Assembly: GCA_034336665.1 (NCBI GenBank)
Contig: CM067592.1
Coordinates: 39,063,889-39,127,888, forward strand
Source: Luscinia megarhynchos
Taxonomy: Eukaryota > Chordata > Aves > Passeriformes > Turdidae
Length of the DNA: 64,000 nucleotides
Direction of reading: 5' to 3'
The stretch's first letter is position 1. Every line of letters begins with the position of its first letter. The notes under the pieces are model-generated. The model had not been told where the DNA came from. It saw only the letters and a list, made by a program, of their open reading frames with translations, and did no database searches. A program made the position numbers and the translations under genes. This document shows, piece after piece, positions 1 through 12,159 of this stretch.

Positions 1-2199
1 ACTGTCTAAAGACTCATTGCAAAGAAGGATGTTGCTTTATATACAACCGTGTATATGTCTACTTGTCATGATTTTTTAACATCATGGTAACTGTAAAACT
101 AACCCCAGGTGCAATTCTATCATGCAAGAAATACAGATTACCATAATCAGAATAGAATTAGTATTCTTTTATTAAAAATGAATTAAAAAGGTAAGAAAAA
201 AACCCAATTTGCCTGTCTCTAATACTGTAAAAGTTGAAGAACTAAATGAAGTTACATGAGGAACAGAGGAAAACATTTCTAAGAAGCAGATGTAAAAAAT
301 TTGTAAATGTGCTCAAGACAATACAGTCATTGAAGAAAAATGGAAGTCATTTGTAGTCTCAAACAAAGAAATAAAATTTTGTCTAAGTTAAATGAAGAAA
401 AAGTTCAAATTCACCTATGGAAAGTATTTACTAAATGACACACATAAAAATAAAACTTATTGTGGTCTAATACACTTAAGAAACAAATAAAGGAATTGGA
501 TTAGAGCCTTGAGTCCACTAGGTCTAGGGTTTTTTTGGAATTCTAGAAAATAAAACATAGTTCAAGTTTATTTCTAGCCTGTGGAAAGCTTCCTGTTCTC
601 TATGAGTCAAAAAACTCCTCAACAATTTTCCCAGGAGCACAATGGCAAGAGATTTCAGGGGGTCATGTACTGCTTCTATTTATTTATTTATTTATTCAAA
701 TACACATTTATTCAAATATATATCAGTATATATCAGTTTAGGTAGAGTTCCTGAAAAGAAACAGAAATAATCCAAAATTGTTTCTTTATTTCAGTTAAAA
801 TTTAATTAGCACAATTCTGATGAAAAAGAAAGCTTTGTTCAAAATCTTGCAGTTAAATAGCAGGAATCCGAAAACTTCGATCTACTACTGGGTTTGAAAA
901 TCTAGGTATAATAAAATGTCTATCTATCTTAACCTTGGAAATATAAGACAAAATTGAACATCTCATCTTCAGCAAAGATGACAAAATTATAAACTTGGGA
1001 TCACTTTATCTTCTGTAATTCATAACAGCTCACACTCTGTTAATAAATCTGACATCTCAAATGTCATCAATGCAGAATATTTTCAAAATTAAAAAAAAGA
1101 AAGTATAATTTTCTTTCCTCAGAACTGCAAGTTTCTGTTCAAGTATGATATTTCTTAAGAAGATGAAAAGTAGAATGCAAATCGTTTTAAGCATACTTTT
1201 ATTTCAAAGAATCGTAACCTCACTTCTGCACAGATGCTGATAAACAAGTCTACTTTTTTTAAACCATGTTGAATAAGCTTATTAATTCAACATATTTTTA
1301 AAAACTGATAGTAAAGGAAGGTTCCTAATAGTAAGATAGAAATTTTTTGCTACCATGAATGAACTGAAAGGTAATATTTAAACAAATTTCAAGCTATGAC
1401 AGTTCTCCTAGTACTTTTTAAATGTTTTAAACATTTGTCTTACTGTTAATAGACTGATCTTACAGCTACATGCCATCAGTTTTATGTGGTGATCATTTTT
1501 TGAAACAGTTTTGAATTTTTCTTTTTAAACAAAATAAACTATTCATGGATTTTTCCTAAGTGTATTTGAGGTTTTGTCCATTTTAATCATTATTCACAAA
1601 CAAATAGACTGACCATATACAGACTTGAGGAAAAGGCATAAATCCCCTAAATTTTTTTAAGACACAAAAGATCAGTACAGAATTCTTCATGTGCACATCC
1701 TTTGATAAAACATAGGGGTGTTTACCTTCTTTTGATAGCTGAGGATGTAAGACCAATATAGAGGTTCATAAAAGGCAGTGTTCAACACTGTTGAAGATTA
1801 TACACGGACACAAATTAGAGGCTCTTTAGAGGTTGAACAACAGACAGGAAATAGACCTGGTTTTCCTATATCAAAACCTAACTTCTGCACATATGTCTGT
1901 CCCTTGTTCCCTCTCACTACCATCACAGGAAGCACTCAAATAAGGTAACTTTTACTGAAATCAGATTTAACAAGAAAATGTTGTTGCCAATACCTTCTGT
2001 ATTCTAGTATTTTCCTAATAATAAATCTAAGTTTTCAAGATAGCTTTTTTTATTTCAAAAGGCAAACTATTACAAAGTGAAAGAAAATAACTATTAATAT
2101 GGAACTAAACTCATATGGCTTTCTAGAATAAATTTTTGGAATAAACATATACTGATGCTGTTCCCCAGAAAGATTATGACAGGAGGTACAGTCTTTCAA
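1..2199. other. Intron 3, AT-rich, no recognised feature
   Basis: Only a short TATTTATT run near 678-695 stands out. No exon, RNA gene or repeat family was recognised. Confidence 0.6.
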
Positions 2200-2495
2200 A
2201 GACCATTTGTTCTGGGGATACTTAGACCCCTGAGCTGGAAGGCAGGAATGAGGAGAGGAATGATGCACTCAAAGTTAAAGGGGAAATATCCTATTTGCTG
2301 CACCACTGAGTCACACGCAGGTCTACCAAGACACAGGGAATTCACCCACAGGTACTGAGGGACCTGGCAGAAATGCTTACTGAGAGACTTCCAATCACTG
2401 ATCAGTAGTCCTGGTTAATCAGAGAGGTCTCAGGTGACTCAAACTTAGCAAACGTGAGCCCCATCTACAAGGAGACACAGTAAGAAGATAAAGGT
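2200..2495 (+). mobile_element. CR1 LINE fragment, reverse-transcriptase region
   Basis: The translated text around 2426-2480 includes LANVSPIYKE, the conserved segment at the start of the CR1 reverse transcriptase. Upstream, GGGACCTGGCAGAAATGCT and GGGAATTCACCCACAGGTAC match the CR1 region just before it. Several stop codons show it is decayed. The left edge is approximate. Confidence 0.7.
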
Positions 2496-2764
2496 CGACT
2501 CCTTCCCTAATGTAGAAACACTATTTGCACACGCATAATGACTCAAAACATCCCAACAACTACTTACTGTTAAGGTTTAATAATATCATAGTCAGAGACA
2601 GAGCAGAGACGAGAGATGTTGAGAGATCTCTAGTTTTAGACAGAAGCAACGCTTTCGTTTTTTTTTTTCCAGCTAACGTTCTCAATTTTTGTCATGTTAG
2701 CAACAGAGATTAATTATTATCAACCATGTCTTGGAGGTTAGGGTTTTTCCTTTAGTTTTCTTTC

Positions 2765-3864
2765 TGTTAAGGAATTTTCTTCCATTTTGTTGCTAAGAGA
2801 CAATAACAACCATGCACTTAAAAGAGAGAAGTTGCCCCGGGAAGGATGCAGCTGGCTAATCTCTTATCTGAGGGTTTCTTCTCAGAGGGGCAGATATGGA
2901 GAGAATTGGGCTAGGAAAAAGGGGGCTGGGGCACCTCCTATCTCTCTTGCTCTCTCGGCTTTGGAGAAGGATAGGATAGAGCTGCTAGGAGTGGGACATG
3001 GGGGAGCTTATGAGGTTGGGGGAGGAATTGGCTGCAGCCATCAGAGCCCAGCCCAGTCCTGCTTCTTCTGCTGTAGGTGAGCCTCCGCTCCCAAGCGCTG
3101 CCACTGCACGGGGATCTTATTAACATATTACCTCGCTGAAAAAGGAGCCTTCACCATCAGTTGGCTGCCTCAGGGAAAATCCAGGGATCCCCAGTGCTTT
3201 CCCTGCCCAGCGAACCTCTCTGGGCTGTGTTCAGAGCAGGGCTGCCACTGCCCAGCCCTGGCATTCCTCTGCCACAGCTCTGGGCTTTTCCCACGCTGCA
3301 GCTCCGCAGCCCCCAGCTGCAGGGACACCAAGGAGATCCAGCTGCAGCTGCAGCTCCTGCTGCCCCTTGCTGCCCTGGGTGACGGGCCTGGAGAGCAGGA
3401 AGAGACTGAATGGGAATGTGCTCTGGATTGATGGGGATAGGAGAGCGGGAAGAGACAATGGGAATGTACTCTGGATTGATGGGATAGGAGAGCGGGAAGA
3501 GACTGAATGGGAATGTGCTCTGGATTGATGGGGATAGGAGAGCGGGAAGAGACTGAATGGGAATGTGCTCTGGATTGATGGGGCTGGAGAGTGGGAAGAG
3601 ACTGAATGGGAATGTGCTCTGGATTGATGGGGATAGGAGAGCAGGAAGAGACAATGGGAATGTGCTCTGGATTGATGGGGCTGGCAATGGCATTGTTAGT
3701 TTGTCTGCTTATACATACACACACTGGAAAGAACTGCTATTCCTTCTCCAATATCTTTGTCTGAAAGCCCCTTAATTTCAGAGTTATAATAATGTGGCAG
3801 ATTTCCCGTTTCAAGGGAGGCTCTGACCTTCCTTGGCAGACACCCCTTTCAAACTACGACCCCA
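2765..3864 (+). mobile_element. Solo LTR of a passerine-type endogenous retrovirus, with internal minisatellite
   Basis: The block begins TGTTAAGGAATTTTCTTCC, contains a GC-rich body, and ends with the recognisable tail ATCTTTGTCTGAAAGCCCC (from 3752), then a CCTTGGCAGACACC stretch and a terminal CCCA at 3864. I recognise the layout as a common songbird LTR. No flanking retroviral gene and no clean target duplication are visible, so it is a solo and somewhat diverged copy. Stop-free frames across its GC-rich part are repeat artefacts. Confidence 0.65.
3389..3685 (+). repeat. 49-bp minisatellite, six copies, inside the LTR
   Basis: The core TCTGGATTGATGG recurs at 3422, 3470, 3519, 3569, 3618 and 3666, giving spacings of 48, 49, 50, 49 and 48. 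Units alternate between GGGGATAGGAGAGCGGGAAG and GGGGCTGGAGAGTGGGAAG forms, and some lack a CTGA tetranucleotide. The unit appears to be an expanded part of the LTR body. Confidence 0.95.
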
Positions 3865-6800
3865 GGTTAAAGTATATGAATTGCCTATGTTACTTCACAG
3901 GTATCTTCAGGAATGGTGATATTTTCTGGGAAATATTGTTGTTTGTGTCCCAGATTCAAGATTTCCACCGTTAGGCATTCCACTAAGTCTAATTTAAGGG
4001 TTCTGTAATGGAAGAAGCAAAGAGACACATGAGTAGATGAAGACACTGTTTCAGACACTGGTAAGATTTGAGTTACATTTTTGCTCCACCAATTTGCTAA
4101 TTTCAGTTCTTTACTGCTGAACAACAAGATTTTGGGGCAACTGATTTTATGATGGCAATTTTTTCAGTCTGAGAAACTTTAAGGAAAAGCTGCTGTCCTG
4201 AATCTGAAATTCTTCCAACTCTCACCACCCACTCTGTGTGCCAGAATGTGATGAAGATTGACGGACAGCCAGGAAGAGAAACTAGAATGCTTGCAAATTT
4301 CAGCAATGCAAAGAAGAAAGCGAAAGCTTTTGCTCTTGAGATCACTACAAATCCCTGTTTCTACAGCTTTTACTGGTCTGAGTAGAACATTGCACCTGTT
4401 CAAATTCGAAAGAAACCTTTGATAACTCCATAAGCTAAAATAGAGAAGGAAACTATGCAGAAAGAAAAATCTCTGACATTTAACAGGTAAAAAGAATCCT
4501 CCAAAATTGACCATTTTCTTCATTCATTCTCCAGTACACTAAAATAACATCTTTCCATAAGAGAATCTAAGTAGTGAAGATATCATAAGATGAATCTAGT
4601 CATAAATTCATGTGTTAAGTCACAGTTTTATAAATTAATTTAAAACTCCATATATGCAACTCCTCATCACTTACCTGCAACAAACTTCAGCTCGCTTTTA
4701 TAAAACCCAATACAAAGTTAAGATATGAAAAGAGTTTAAACAGGAGAATTTCCTAGTGGAATATTCCAAATTTTCTCACAGCCAACTTGCATGAGTGTGA
4801 TAGCCCTCTGAAACTTAGACTCAGCCTTAGGAAAGCAAAACTTGAAGAAATGATGTTTGCCCAAGGCTAATTAAATATACTGTAAGTAAAATGCATGAGA
4901 ATCAAGGAGTAAAGTCCTGCCCAACTCATTGATTTTGCTAGGTAAAAAAGCATGAAAAATTCCTATTTTAAATCTCAGTTTTGCCCCTGCATCAAGTAAG
5001 CCTGTCTTTGGGTTTCTCATTTTAAAATTCAAATGACTTAAGACTCTTAACCTGGTCATAACTTTGCAGCAATCACATTCTCATAAAGTCATCACATAAA
5101 CTCACCACTTAATTAGCCATTAAAACATGACAAAAAATGGTACTGGACAATCTCCCTGAAGAAGACATTGGTGTGATGAAAAAAGGTAATTCTTTTCACA
5201 AATAGACAAAGTGTTTGAAGCACAGTAAGTTTGCACTTTCTCTCACTTCTCAAAATAAGCTACTGTATATAGCAGGACCAGAGGTGAAGCCTAGTCTTTG
5301 TACTTCTCTTTTTATCTCCACCACATACAATACAATAGCAATGAAAACTAAAACCAAATAGTATTAAAACATAAATAGCGACAATTGAGGATGTGTTCAA
5401 TGCTAAAACTCTTTTGCACATATCTGATAAATTTTGCAACCCACTGATTAAATTTTTCAAGGTTATCTTCATTACATATTTGAATTGTGAGACTGAAATG
5501 TTATGGTTAATGGCTCTTAACAGGAATAAATGCCCAAATATTTCTGACTGGAGGTGAATAATGCATTCTAAGTTTTGAAAGATGGAGTTGTTTGAAAGAG
5601 TAATATAATGTATGTTTGACTATGATAAACAGATTCATAAAAGTAACTGATACAGCTGTTAAATTTGCCATGCCAAGGCTAATATAGATATATGTATCTC
5701 TTTGAGGCAAAATAATCAGTTAAGTCAGCAAAACCATGCATAAAAGCTAAAAAATACTTTTCCACTCTTTTTCTATTTTCCAGTCACTAGAATGCTATAG
5801 AATAAAGCTGAAGTTAATAGCTCTCACATTTGAAGAAAAATGCCATGCTGAGTCCAGTTTGTATCTATGACTAGACACTAAAACCAACTAGTTTTTAATA
5901 TTCCATTAAGACCATAGAAGCCCTTAGCTAAGGGCTTAGCACAAGTATCTACCTGATACAGATTCAGGATATTATACTGTTGAGTTACTTAACTTAGTAT
6001 TCTTCCCCAAACATTCCTGTCAGTAACCCTAATAGGTAACAATGAATTTGGTGATTGCATGAAAAATCTGCACAGCCAGCTATTTAAAAGAGATGATTAT
6101 TGCAAATGTCATGGAATCCCATATGAATTTATCTGATGTCTCCTACAACATAGAATGTGATAGCAAGACCAACAAATATGTATTGAATCCATGACCTGCC
6201 AACTAACCCAAATAAACTTTATCTAATAGGTAAAAATAAAATTCAGATATTTTTTATTGAAAATTATGGAAGTTAATGAAGTATACCCAAAAAAGTCTCT
6301 ATGCTCAATTTCTGTTCAAAGATGTGAGCTTCACACAAGGAAATCTGCTGAGAAGCTTGCAGATAAATTAACAGATATAAGAAATAAAAAATCTTTTGAT
6401 AAAGGAGATACTTTTGTTTAAAATAAGTTAAATGTTGTAAATTAGGATGTTTCATGAAACTTTTCTGATACTGTGACTCAGATCTGAAGATCAAAAAACC
6501 ATGAATTTCAGCTAGCATATTCACAGATAACTATATAGAAAAGGCTCCTTGAGGCACATTAAGGTAGTTCTTTTCAGTGATATTTTAATTAGGACTGCTT
6601 GACCTTGAAAAAATAAGGCAATTTAAGAAGTAGAAAAGAATAAGATATTCACTGAATTTTCAAAGTATAGGTCTGATCACACAGAAATCTTTACTAGATA
6701 TGAATAGTATTGCTATAGTTGCTGACTCACTTATTTAAAACACACTGAAACATTCCTTACACAGTTTAAGTCTAGCAAGTTTTATGCAAGGGAAGAAATA

Positions 6801-7499
6801 CGCAATAAAGTTCATTCAAACCTACTTACCCATGACCTTTAAAACAAGTGGTAGGAAATGTCACTGTCTGGCAGCAGAAAATGTAGATTTAAATGGGTTA
6901 AACACCAGTCTACTATAGAATAAAGCCTACTCCTTATTCAGCATAGAAATGCAAGATGCTAATATTTAAGTATATGTCCAGTAGAGAAATAACAGTCCTT
7001 TCTATTTATGAAGGCCCTAAAATATAGAAACAAGAAAGTACACAGTATTGATATACAGATTACTAACCCTGTTTGTCCTTATTTCAAGTTTCCAATAATG
7101 AATCAAAAATACATAAAGTACAAGCTTGTAAAACTCTAGTAAATTCTGTGCCATTACCAAGGCTATGAAGATATGATGATCACATGGAATCCTAGACAAC
7201 TAAAAAAAAATAAGGACAGTGTCGTTTTTGAGAAGGTTCTGGTCAGGTCGTTATCAATGGAAGGTGATAGTGATAAAATAAGACATTTACACTAATTTAC
7301 TATACTCCAAAAATCAACAAAAATGGTATTCATTGTCTCAAGAAAGATCTTTTTCTGTAACTGTCTGTCTTAAACATAGAGATTTCATTTTCAGAGTGTG
7401 TAGGATTGTGACAAGGAGGCCTAAGGTCTATTTGGAATTAAATCTGGAAAGGGATTTCAAGGACATTGGTAGTAAAAGGAAGTTCAGGGAAAATGCGGG
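3865..7499. other. Intron 3, no recognised feature
   Basis: AT-rich sequence without a splice-flanked conserved frame. A perfect 20-bp palindrome, AAGCCCTTAGCTAAGGGCTT, is at 5918-5937. Confidence 0.6.
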
Positions 7500-7797
7500 T
7501 CTGATGTAGTGTCCATCCTGGTGACAAAGGACACAGAGAAGGAGAGGATACTGAATGTCTTTTCCGTTTAGTCTTCAATGCTAAAGGCAGGCCTCAGGGA
7601 CCCCAGAGCTCTGGAAGAAAGAGCACTAAAACAGGTTGCCCAGGCAGGCCGTGGAGGTTCCTTCTCTGGAGACATTCAGTGTCCACCTAGATGTGATCCT
7701 GTGCAGCATGTTCCAGCTGATTCTGCTTTAGCAGTGGTGTTGGACTAGATGAGCTCCAGAGGTCCTGTCTAACCCCAACCACTCTACGATTCACCCT
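7500..7797 (+). mobile_element. CR1 LINE 3' fragment
   Basis: GGTTGCCCAGGCAGGCCGTGG, TTGGACTAGATGAGCTCCAG and a GATTC-type end are the standard CR1 3' UTR landmarks, in plus orientation. Upstream text at about 7550-7610 resembles the part of CR1 before the reverse transcriptase, so the copy has an internal deletion. Confidence 0.75.
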
Positions 7798-10496
7798 ATA
7801 TTTAAACTGTATTTGCCTGTTAAGAAAAATGGTTTGGAAATAGGTTTCATTTTTCCCCCAAAAGTCTCTGCATTCTCAAAGGATTCAGAAGATAATTCTT
7901 ACCCATTATTTATACTCTCAACTACATAAACAAATTATGAGGCAGAGGTTTTCTAAGATTCCAGTGAATGCTTAGGCACTGATCCACAATGCAAGTGTGA
8001 TGTTGCACATTAAGCAGCTCGTGTTGGATCATACAGCAGGGTGGCAATTTCTTATTCTATGTTAGGTCAGACAGCACAAGAAATAAAAAGGACTTCTGCT
8101 GTGTTTATGAAACAGAACAGCTACAAAACAAAAAAGGCAGATCTTACTTCCACAGTAGCCCAAAAACTGTCATTCAGTCATGTAAGAGAATAAGATTAAT
8201 AGCCATGGCATGTGTTTTATGGAAATGCAGATATGGAGAAAGATCACTAACAGATGAAATTTGGGTGGAAAACACTGAAATACTATTGACAAAAATCAGA
8301 TTCCTGAAAGTTGAGATAGGAAATTGGGCATCTAAATGTGTGTTGCAGGTGCCAAGTTAATGAAGCACTTCCAAATTCCTAATTCTACTTTTAGGACTCC
8401 GTAGTTGCAATGTTTAAAATTATTTGTAAAGGAAGTTTAAATGTCTAAAAATGAAATGTGAAAATGTTTCGAATATTACTATGTTGTAGACATGATATAT
8501 TATTAAAATAACTCATAAAGTATTAAAATGACATGACCATCACAATACCAGGGTTAAGATATTACGTATTCAAAATAATTTGAGGTTTTCTCTGAAGTTC
8601 AATGACCAAAGATTTTAAAAAAAAATCAGTTCTTTCACTTTATTAAGTTTAAACATCAGGAATTATACTAGGCATAAAACAAATCCGTATATGACAGAGA
8701 CATTTTTCCAAATTAGGTCTGAAGTTCATTTCTGAAAGTATTTTTGCTATATTTAAAGAGAGTGGCTGGAATAAACAAGAGAGAAGTTGAATATGTGGTC
8801 TGTTACTACTTACTTGCTCAATAAGCCTTGAGCAAACTGAGCACACTCTCTTCTGATTATAAAGATGAAATGCTTTCTTCAAAGACAGCTTGATTTCTTC
8901 AAGCACACAATCTGGCTGTTGCAGAAAATAGGGACAATATTTTCCCAGCCATAGCACAATTTTCCTCATACATCATAAGTCATTCTCAGGCAGGCATATG
9001 TGCTCAAGACAAGCTTCACATATTAGAATGAGAATGACAGGGATCAGTGCAATATCACTCTAGAGCAGCCAACACCTGAGAGGAGAGACAAAGAACTAAT
9101 CTCTTTTTTTTTTTAGTTCTAATGCTTTCCATGGCGTTTTCCACACACATATGAATATTACAATGTTATTGTTTATAAGATAATCAATAAGTAAAGGCAA
9201 TAGAAAATAATTCATCATATATCACAGTGAATTATTTTAATGGAAAAACGGTGTATTAACTTCACTATATTTAGAGCAGGGTAATATATTTAGAATAGAG
9301 ATAATCAGAGATCTAAAAGAAAATAATTGCCTCAATAAAAAGGAACTTTTTTAACTTACAAAAACAACTCAAGATAATAGTGCAGTCATTTACAGAATTT
9401 CTGCATCTTATTAGTGTAAAGTCATCATAGCACAAACTTACTAACTAAACGTGCACAACAGGCAGAAGAAAAGAACCGTCTGCTTGTTGTTTCTCAGCAG
9501 TTGTAGCTGCTTTTCTATTTGATTATGATGCAGCTGGAAACCATCTCTGGAAAATAGTCCTGATCAAGGTCAATCCCAGAAACCAATTCTGGTACATAGC
9601 TAATAGTTTGCATAGCAGAAATCTTTAAAATAACAAAGTATCATCCTAACATATTTGAAATTGTTTCCCAAAGCTGCTGTTAATTTAATGACTGCAACAT
9701 TAACACACACATTTGAAATAACCATTAAATGTCTAAATCTAGACAATATTTACCTCTGCATGTTGCTGGAGTTGCATATTTTCAAGGCATCTTGCTATCA
9801 CTGGTTAAATACACGTTTTTTAAATATGTGTGTATAGCTTTGTTTCTTTTCCACATATGGTCTGCCATAATATACATAATGTCAATATATATTTTACCTG
9901 TTCTGGCATTAACAATTCCTTTAATGTTTACCCACAAAAATTATATAGATTTTATTTACAGCACTGCATTTTTCTGCTGATGTTTCAATATTTTTTCCCT
10001 TCCTTTTAACTTATGTTAAGTATTCTGGGGCAGGTTAACCTTGACGCATGCATTAATCTCTTCACCTAATATAAGTTATTTTATACAGAACATTAATCAT
10101 TGTGACTGCAAAATTAGCCTTATTAGATTGCCATTTAAGTGCCTAAAAACAGCACTGTGGTCAAAGTGCTTTTAAAACAGAAGAAGATAGAGAAATGCAA
10201 AAGTTCAGAAGGTAAGTTCAGAAATTTTTTATGTTTTAAATAAGTATTAAAATGTCCTCATCATAAGTGGCAGTTTATGCATGCAACCAATTTCACAAAG
10301 GCATTTGCACAATAATCCCCTATCTGTATTATTCCACCCAAGATTCCTTTTATTTCTTTCTTCATACTTAATTTTTCATATTTCCCTTCAAGCTCCTTTT
10401 ATACCCCAAGTTAAGAATCTTTTCATCCTTTGCTTTTTCCTGCTTCTTCCTGCATTCCCCAGCATCTTTCCCCAGTCAGTAAAAACCATCAAGCTC
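7798..10496. other. Intron 3, no recognised feature
   Basis: AT-rich sequence with short chance open frames (for example 106 codons at 8649-8969 on minus) that resemble nothing known to me and have no splice context. Confidence 0.55.
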
Positions 10497-10617
10497 CCCC
10501 TTAGTTCACAGACAACACCAAGCTGGGCAGATGTGTTGATACACTGGAGGGTAAAAAGTTCTACAGAGGGATCCAGATGGGCTGGATTGGTGGGCTGGGG
10601 GCAGCTGTATGAAGAAA
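10497..10617 (+). mobile_element. CR1 LINE fragment, late ORF2 region
   Basis: CAGACAACACCAAGCTGGGC and CTACAGAGGGATCCAGATGG match the CR1 ORF2 segment encoding the ADDTKLGG-type motif. Plus orientation. Confidence 0.7.
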
Positions 10618-10680
10618 CCTTAAAGATCTCCTAGTCCTGACACCCCTTCCATGGGCAGGGATACCTTCTATGAGAAGTGG
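10618..10680 (-). mobile_element. CR1 3' end in opposite orientation
   Basis: On the minus strand, GGTATCCCTGCCCATGGAAG and GACTAGGAGATCTTTAAGG match the CR1 3' UTR. It abuts the plus-strand CR1 fragment directly, so two CR1 pieces meet in opposite orientations. Short and approximate. Confidence 0.55.
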
Positions 10681-12057
10681 TTTCTGTCACACGTTTCTTC
10701 TTTAAGGGAGTGTGACTCTTCACACTCTCCTGCACATCAGCATGTGTCCTTTCCACTGAGTGCAGTTGTTCAGCTGCTCAGGGGTCCAGTGTGGATCCCC
10801 CATGGGGGTTATTACTATATGTTCTACTTTAATTCATAGATAAAGAGGTTCTCTCTTTCCTGACACTAACAGAAGAAGAGTCAGGCAGTCTGAAATCACA
10901 ATATTTCAAAAGTGTACCTACGGAAAAATGTAGTGATAGAGTACTCCTCGAAATTATCTTTGACATGGCTTGCAGAAGGAAGCAACACAAAAACCTTTGG
11001 GTTCAAAAAGTAATTAACAGATCTCAAAAAAAGTAGCACATATGTACAGTCTTTTGCTACTAAAGTGAAGCAAATTATGATTATGAATGACGATTCTGCT
11101 CTCTAAGGAAGAGGATCATAGCAAACGTGAATCACTGAGCCTAAGAAAGAGTGACCAGCTTTATCTGAAAAGTGCATTCTTGAAACTTATAATGTGATTA
11201 TAACAGAATACTTGTGATTTGGTATTTCTTAACCTGTAACTTTGCATAATTGTGAGTTATTTATTATTGGAGGCACCATGGGAAGTCTCCAACAAAATAT
11301 AAAGCCCTAATTCCTTTAAAAAGGAAGTTTTGAATATGTGTAGCAATGTACATACAATTAATTCTTCACCATTCATAAAATTATGCCCCATACCATTAAA
11401 ATAGTAACTGTTATGGTAAACATATTTCTGTGCAAGCTCTCAGGGTTGTGGATATTAGATAAATTCACAGTTTTAGCTTCAGCTAAGTTAAATTAAACAA
11501 ATGGTAGACCTCAGAACCATATATGTACAAAAATTTGTCAAATTTGTCTTCTAAAAGAGAATTTACTAAAATGGTCATAATTTTCCCAAATTTTGCCTGT
11601 TTTTCTCCATTAATTTTAATTTCTTTCTTTGGAAAGAATTTTTAAAAGGAAGATTCGAAACACGAAAAGGTAGAAATTCAGTACCAGCTGTGGAATGGAT
11701 AAATCGTTATTCTCATGGGAAGAAAAATACGGTCCACAAAATTGAAGGTTGAATATATGTGTATTTCCATAAGTATGTCAGAGAGGAAATAGTCAACATT
11801 AAATCAAAAAGAAATTGCATTTCTTTTGTTCTTTAAAACTCCTGTTAATGAATAACATTGAGATGCATTTCTCTGTGAGTTAGATGACTCATAATTTCAT
11901 TGAAATTATCAGCCATGGGAAACTTGTTATTCAAACTGTGAATTGCTATCCTTTTTTGCCCTCTTAACTCCTCCCTTTTAATCTCTTTATCTTATTACTC
12001 TCCTTTTAAAAGAAGAGCCATTAGTAATGTCAAGGAGAGGGTACACAGCACAAAAAC
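10681..12057. other. Intron 3, no recognised feature
   Basis: The part at 10690-10830 is less AT-rich and may be further degraded CR1-like text. The rest shows nothing recognisable. Confidence 0.5.
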
Positions 12058-12159
12058 TCAACTACTATAGTTTCTGGGTTTTATTGAATTCATAGTTTTG
12101 TATCACTTTTGTGATACAAAACTATGAATTCAGTTAAACCCAGAAACTATACTAGTTGA
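12058..12159. repeat. 102-bp near-perfect hairpin (49-bp arms, 4-nt loop)
   Basis: The left arm 12058-12106 and right arm 12111-12159 are reverse complements at 46 of 49 positions around a TTTT loop (12107-12110). The centre reads TATCACTTTTGTGATA. No obvious target duplication flanks it. It may be a palindromic MITE, a fold-back from replication strand switching, or a small-RNA hairpin. Confidence 0.92.

Noticed and set aside
2820..3390. CpG-island promoter
   Set aside because: The GC-rich stretch is explained by the songbird-type LTR, and CpG is not notably dense.
3157..3724. 178- and 184-codon minus-strand frames with a repeated SPINPEHIPI-like motif
   Set aside because: They are translations of the 49-bp minisatellite and GC-rich LTR text in several frames, with no start context, splice sites or known domain.
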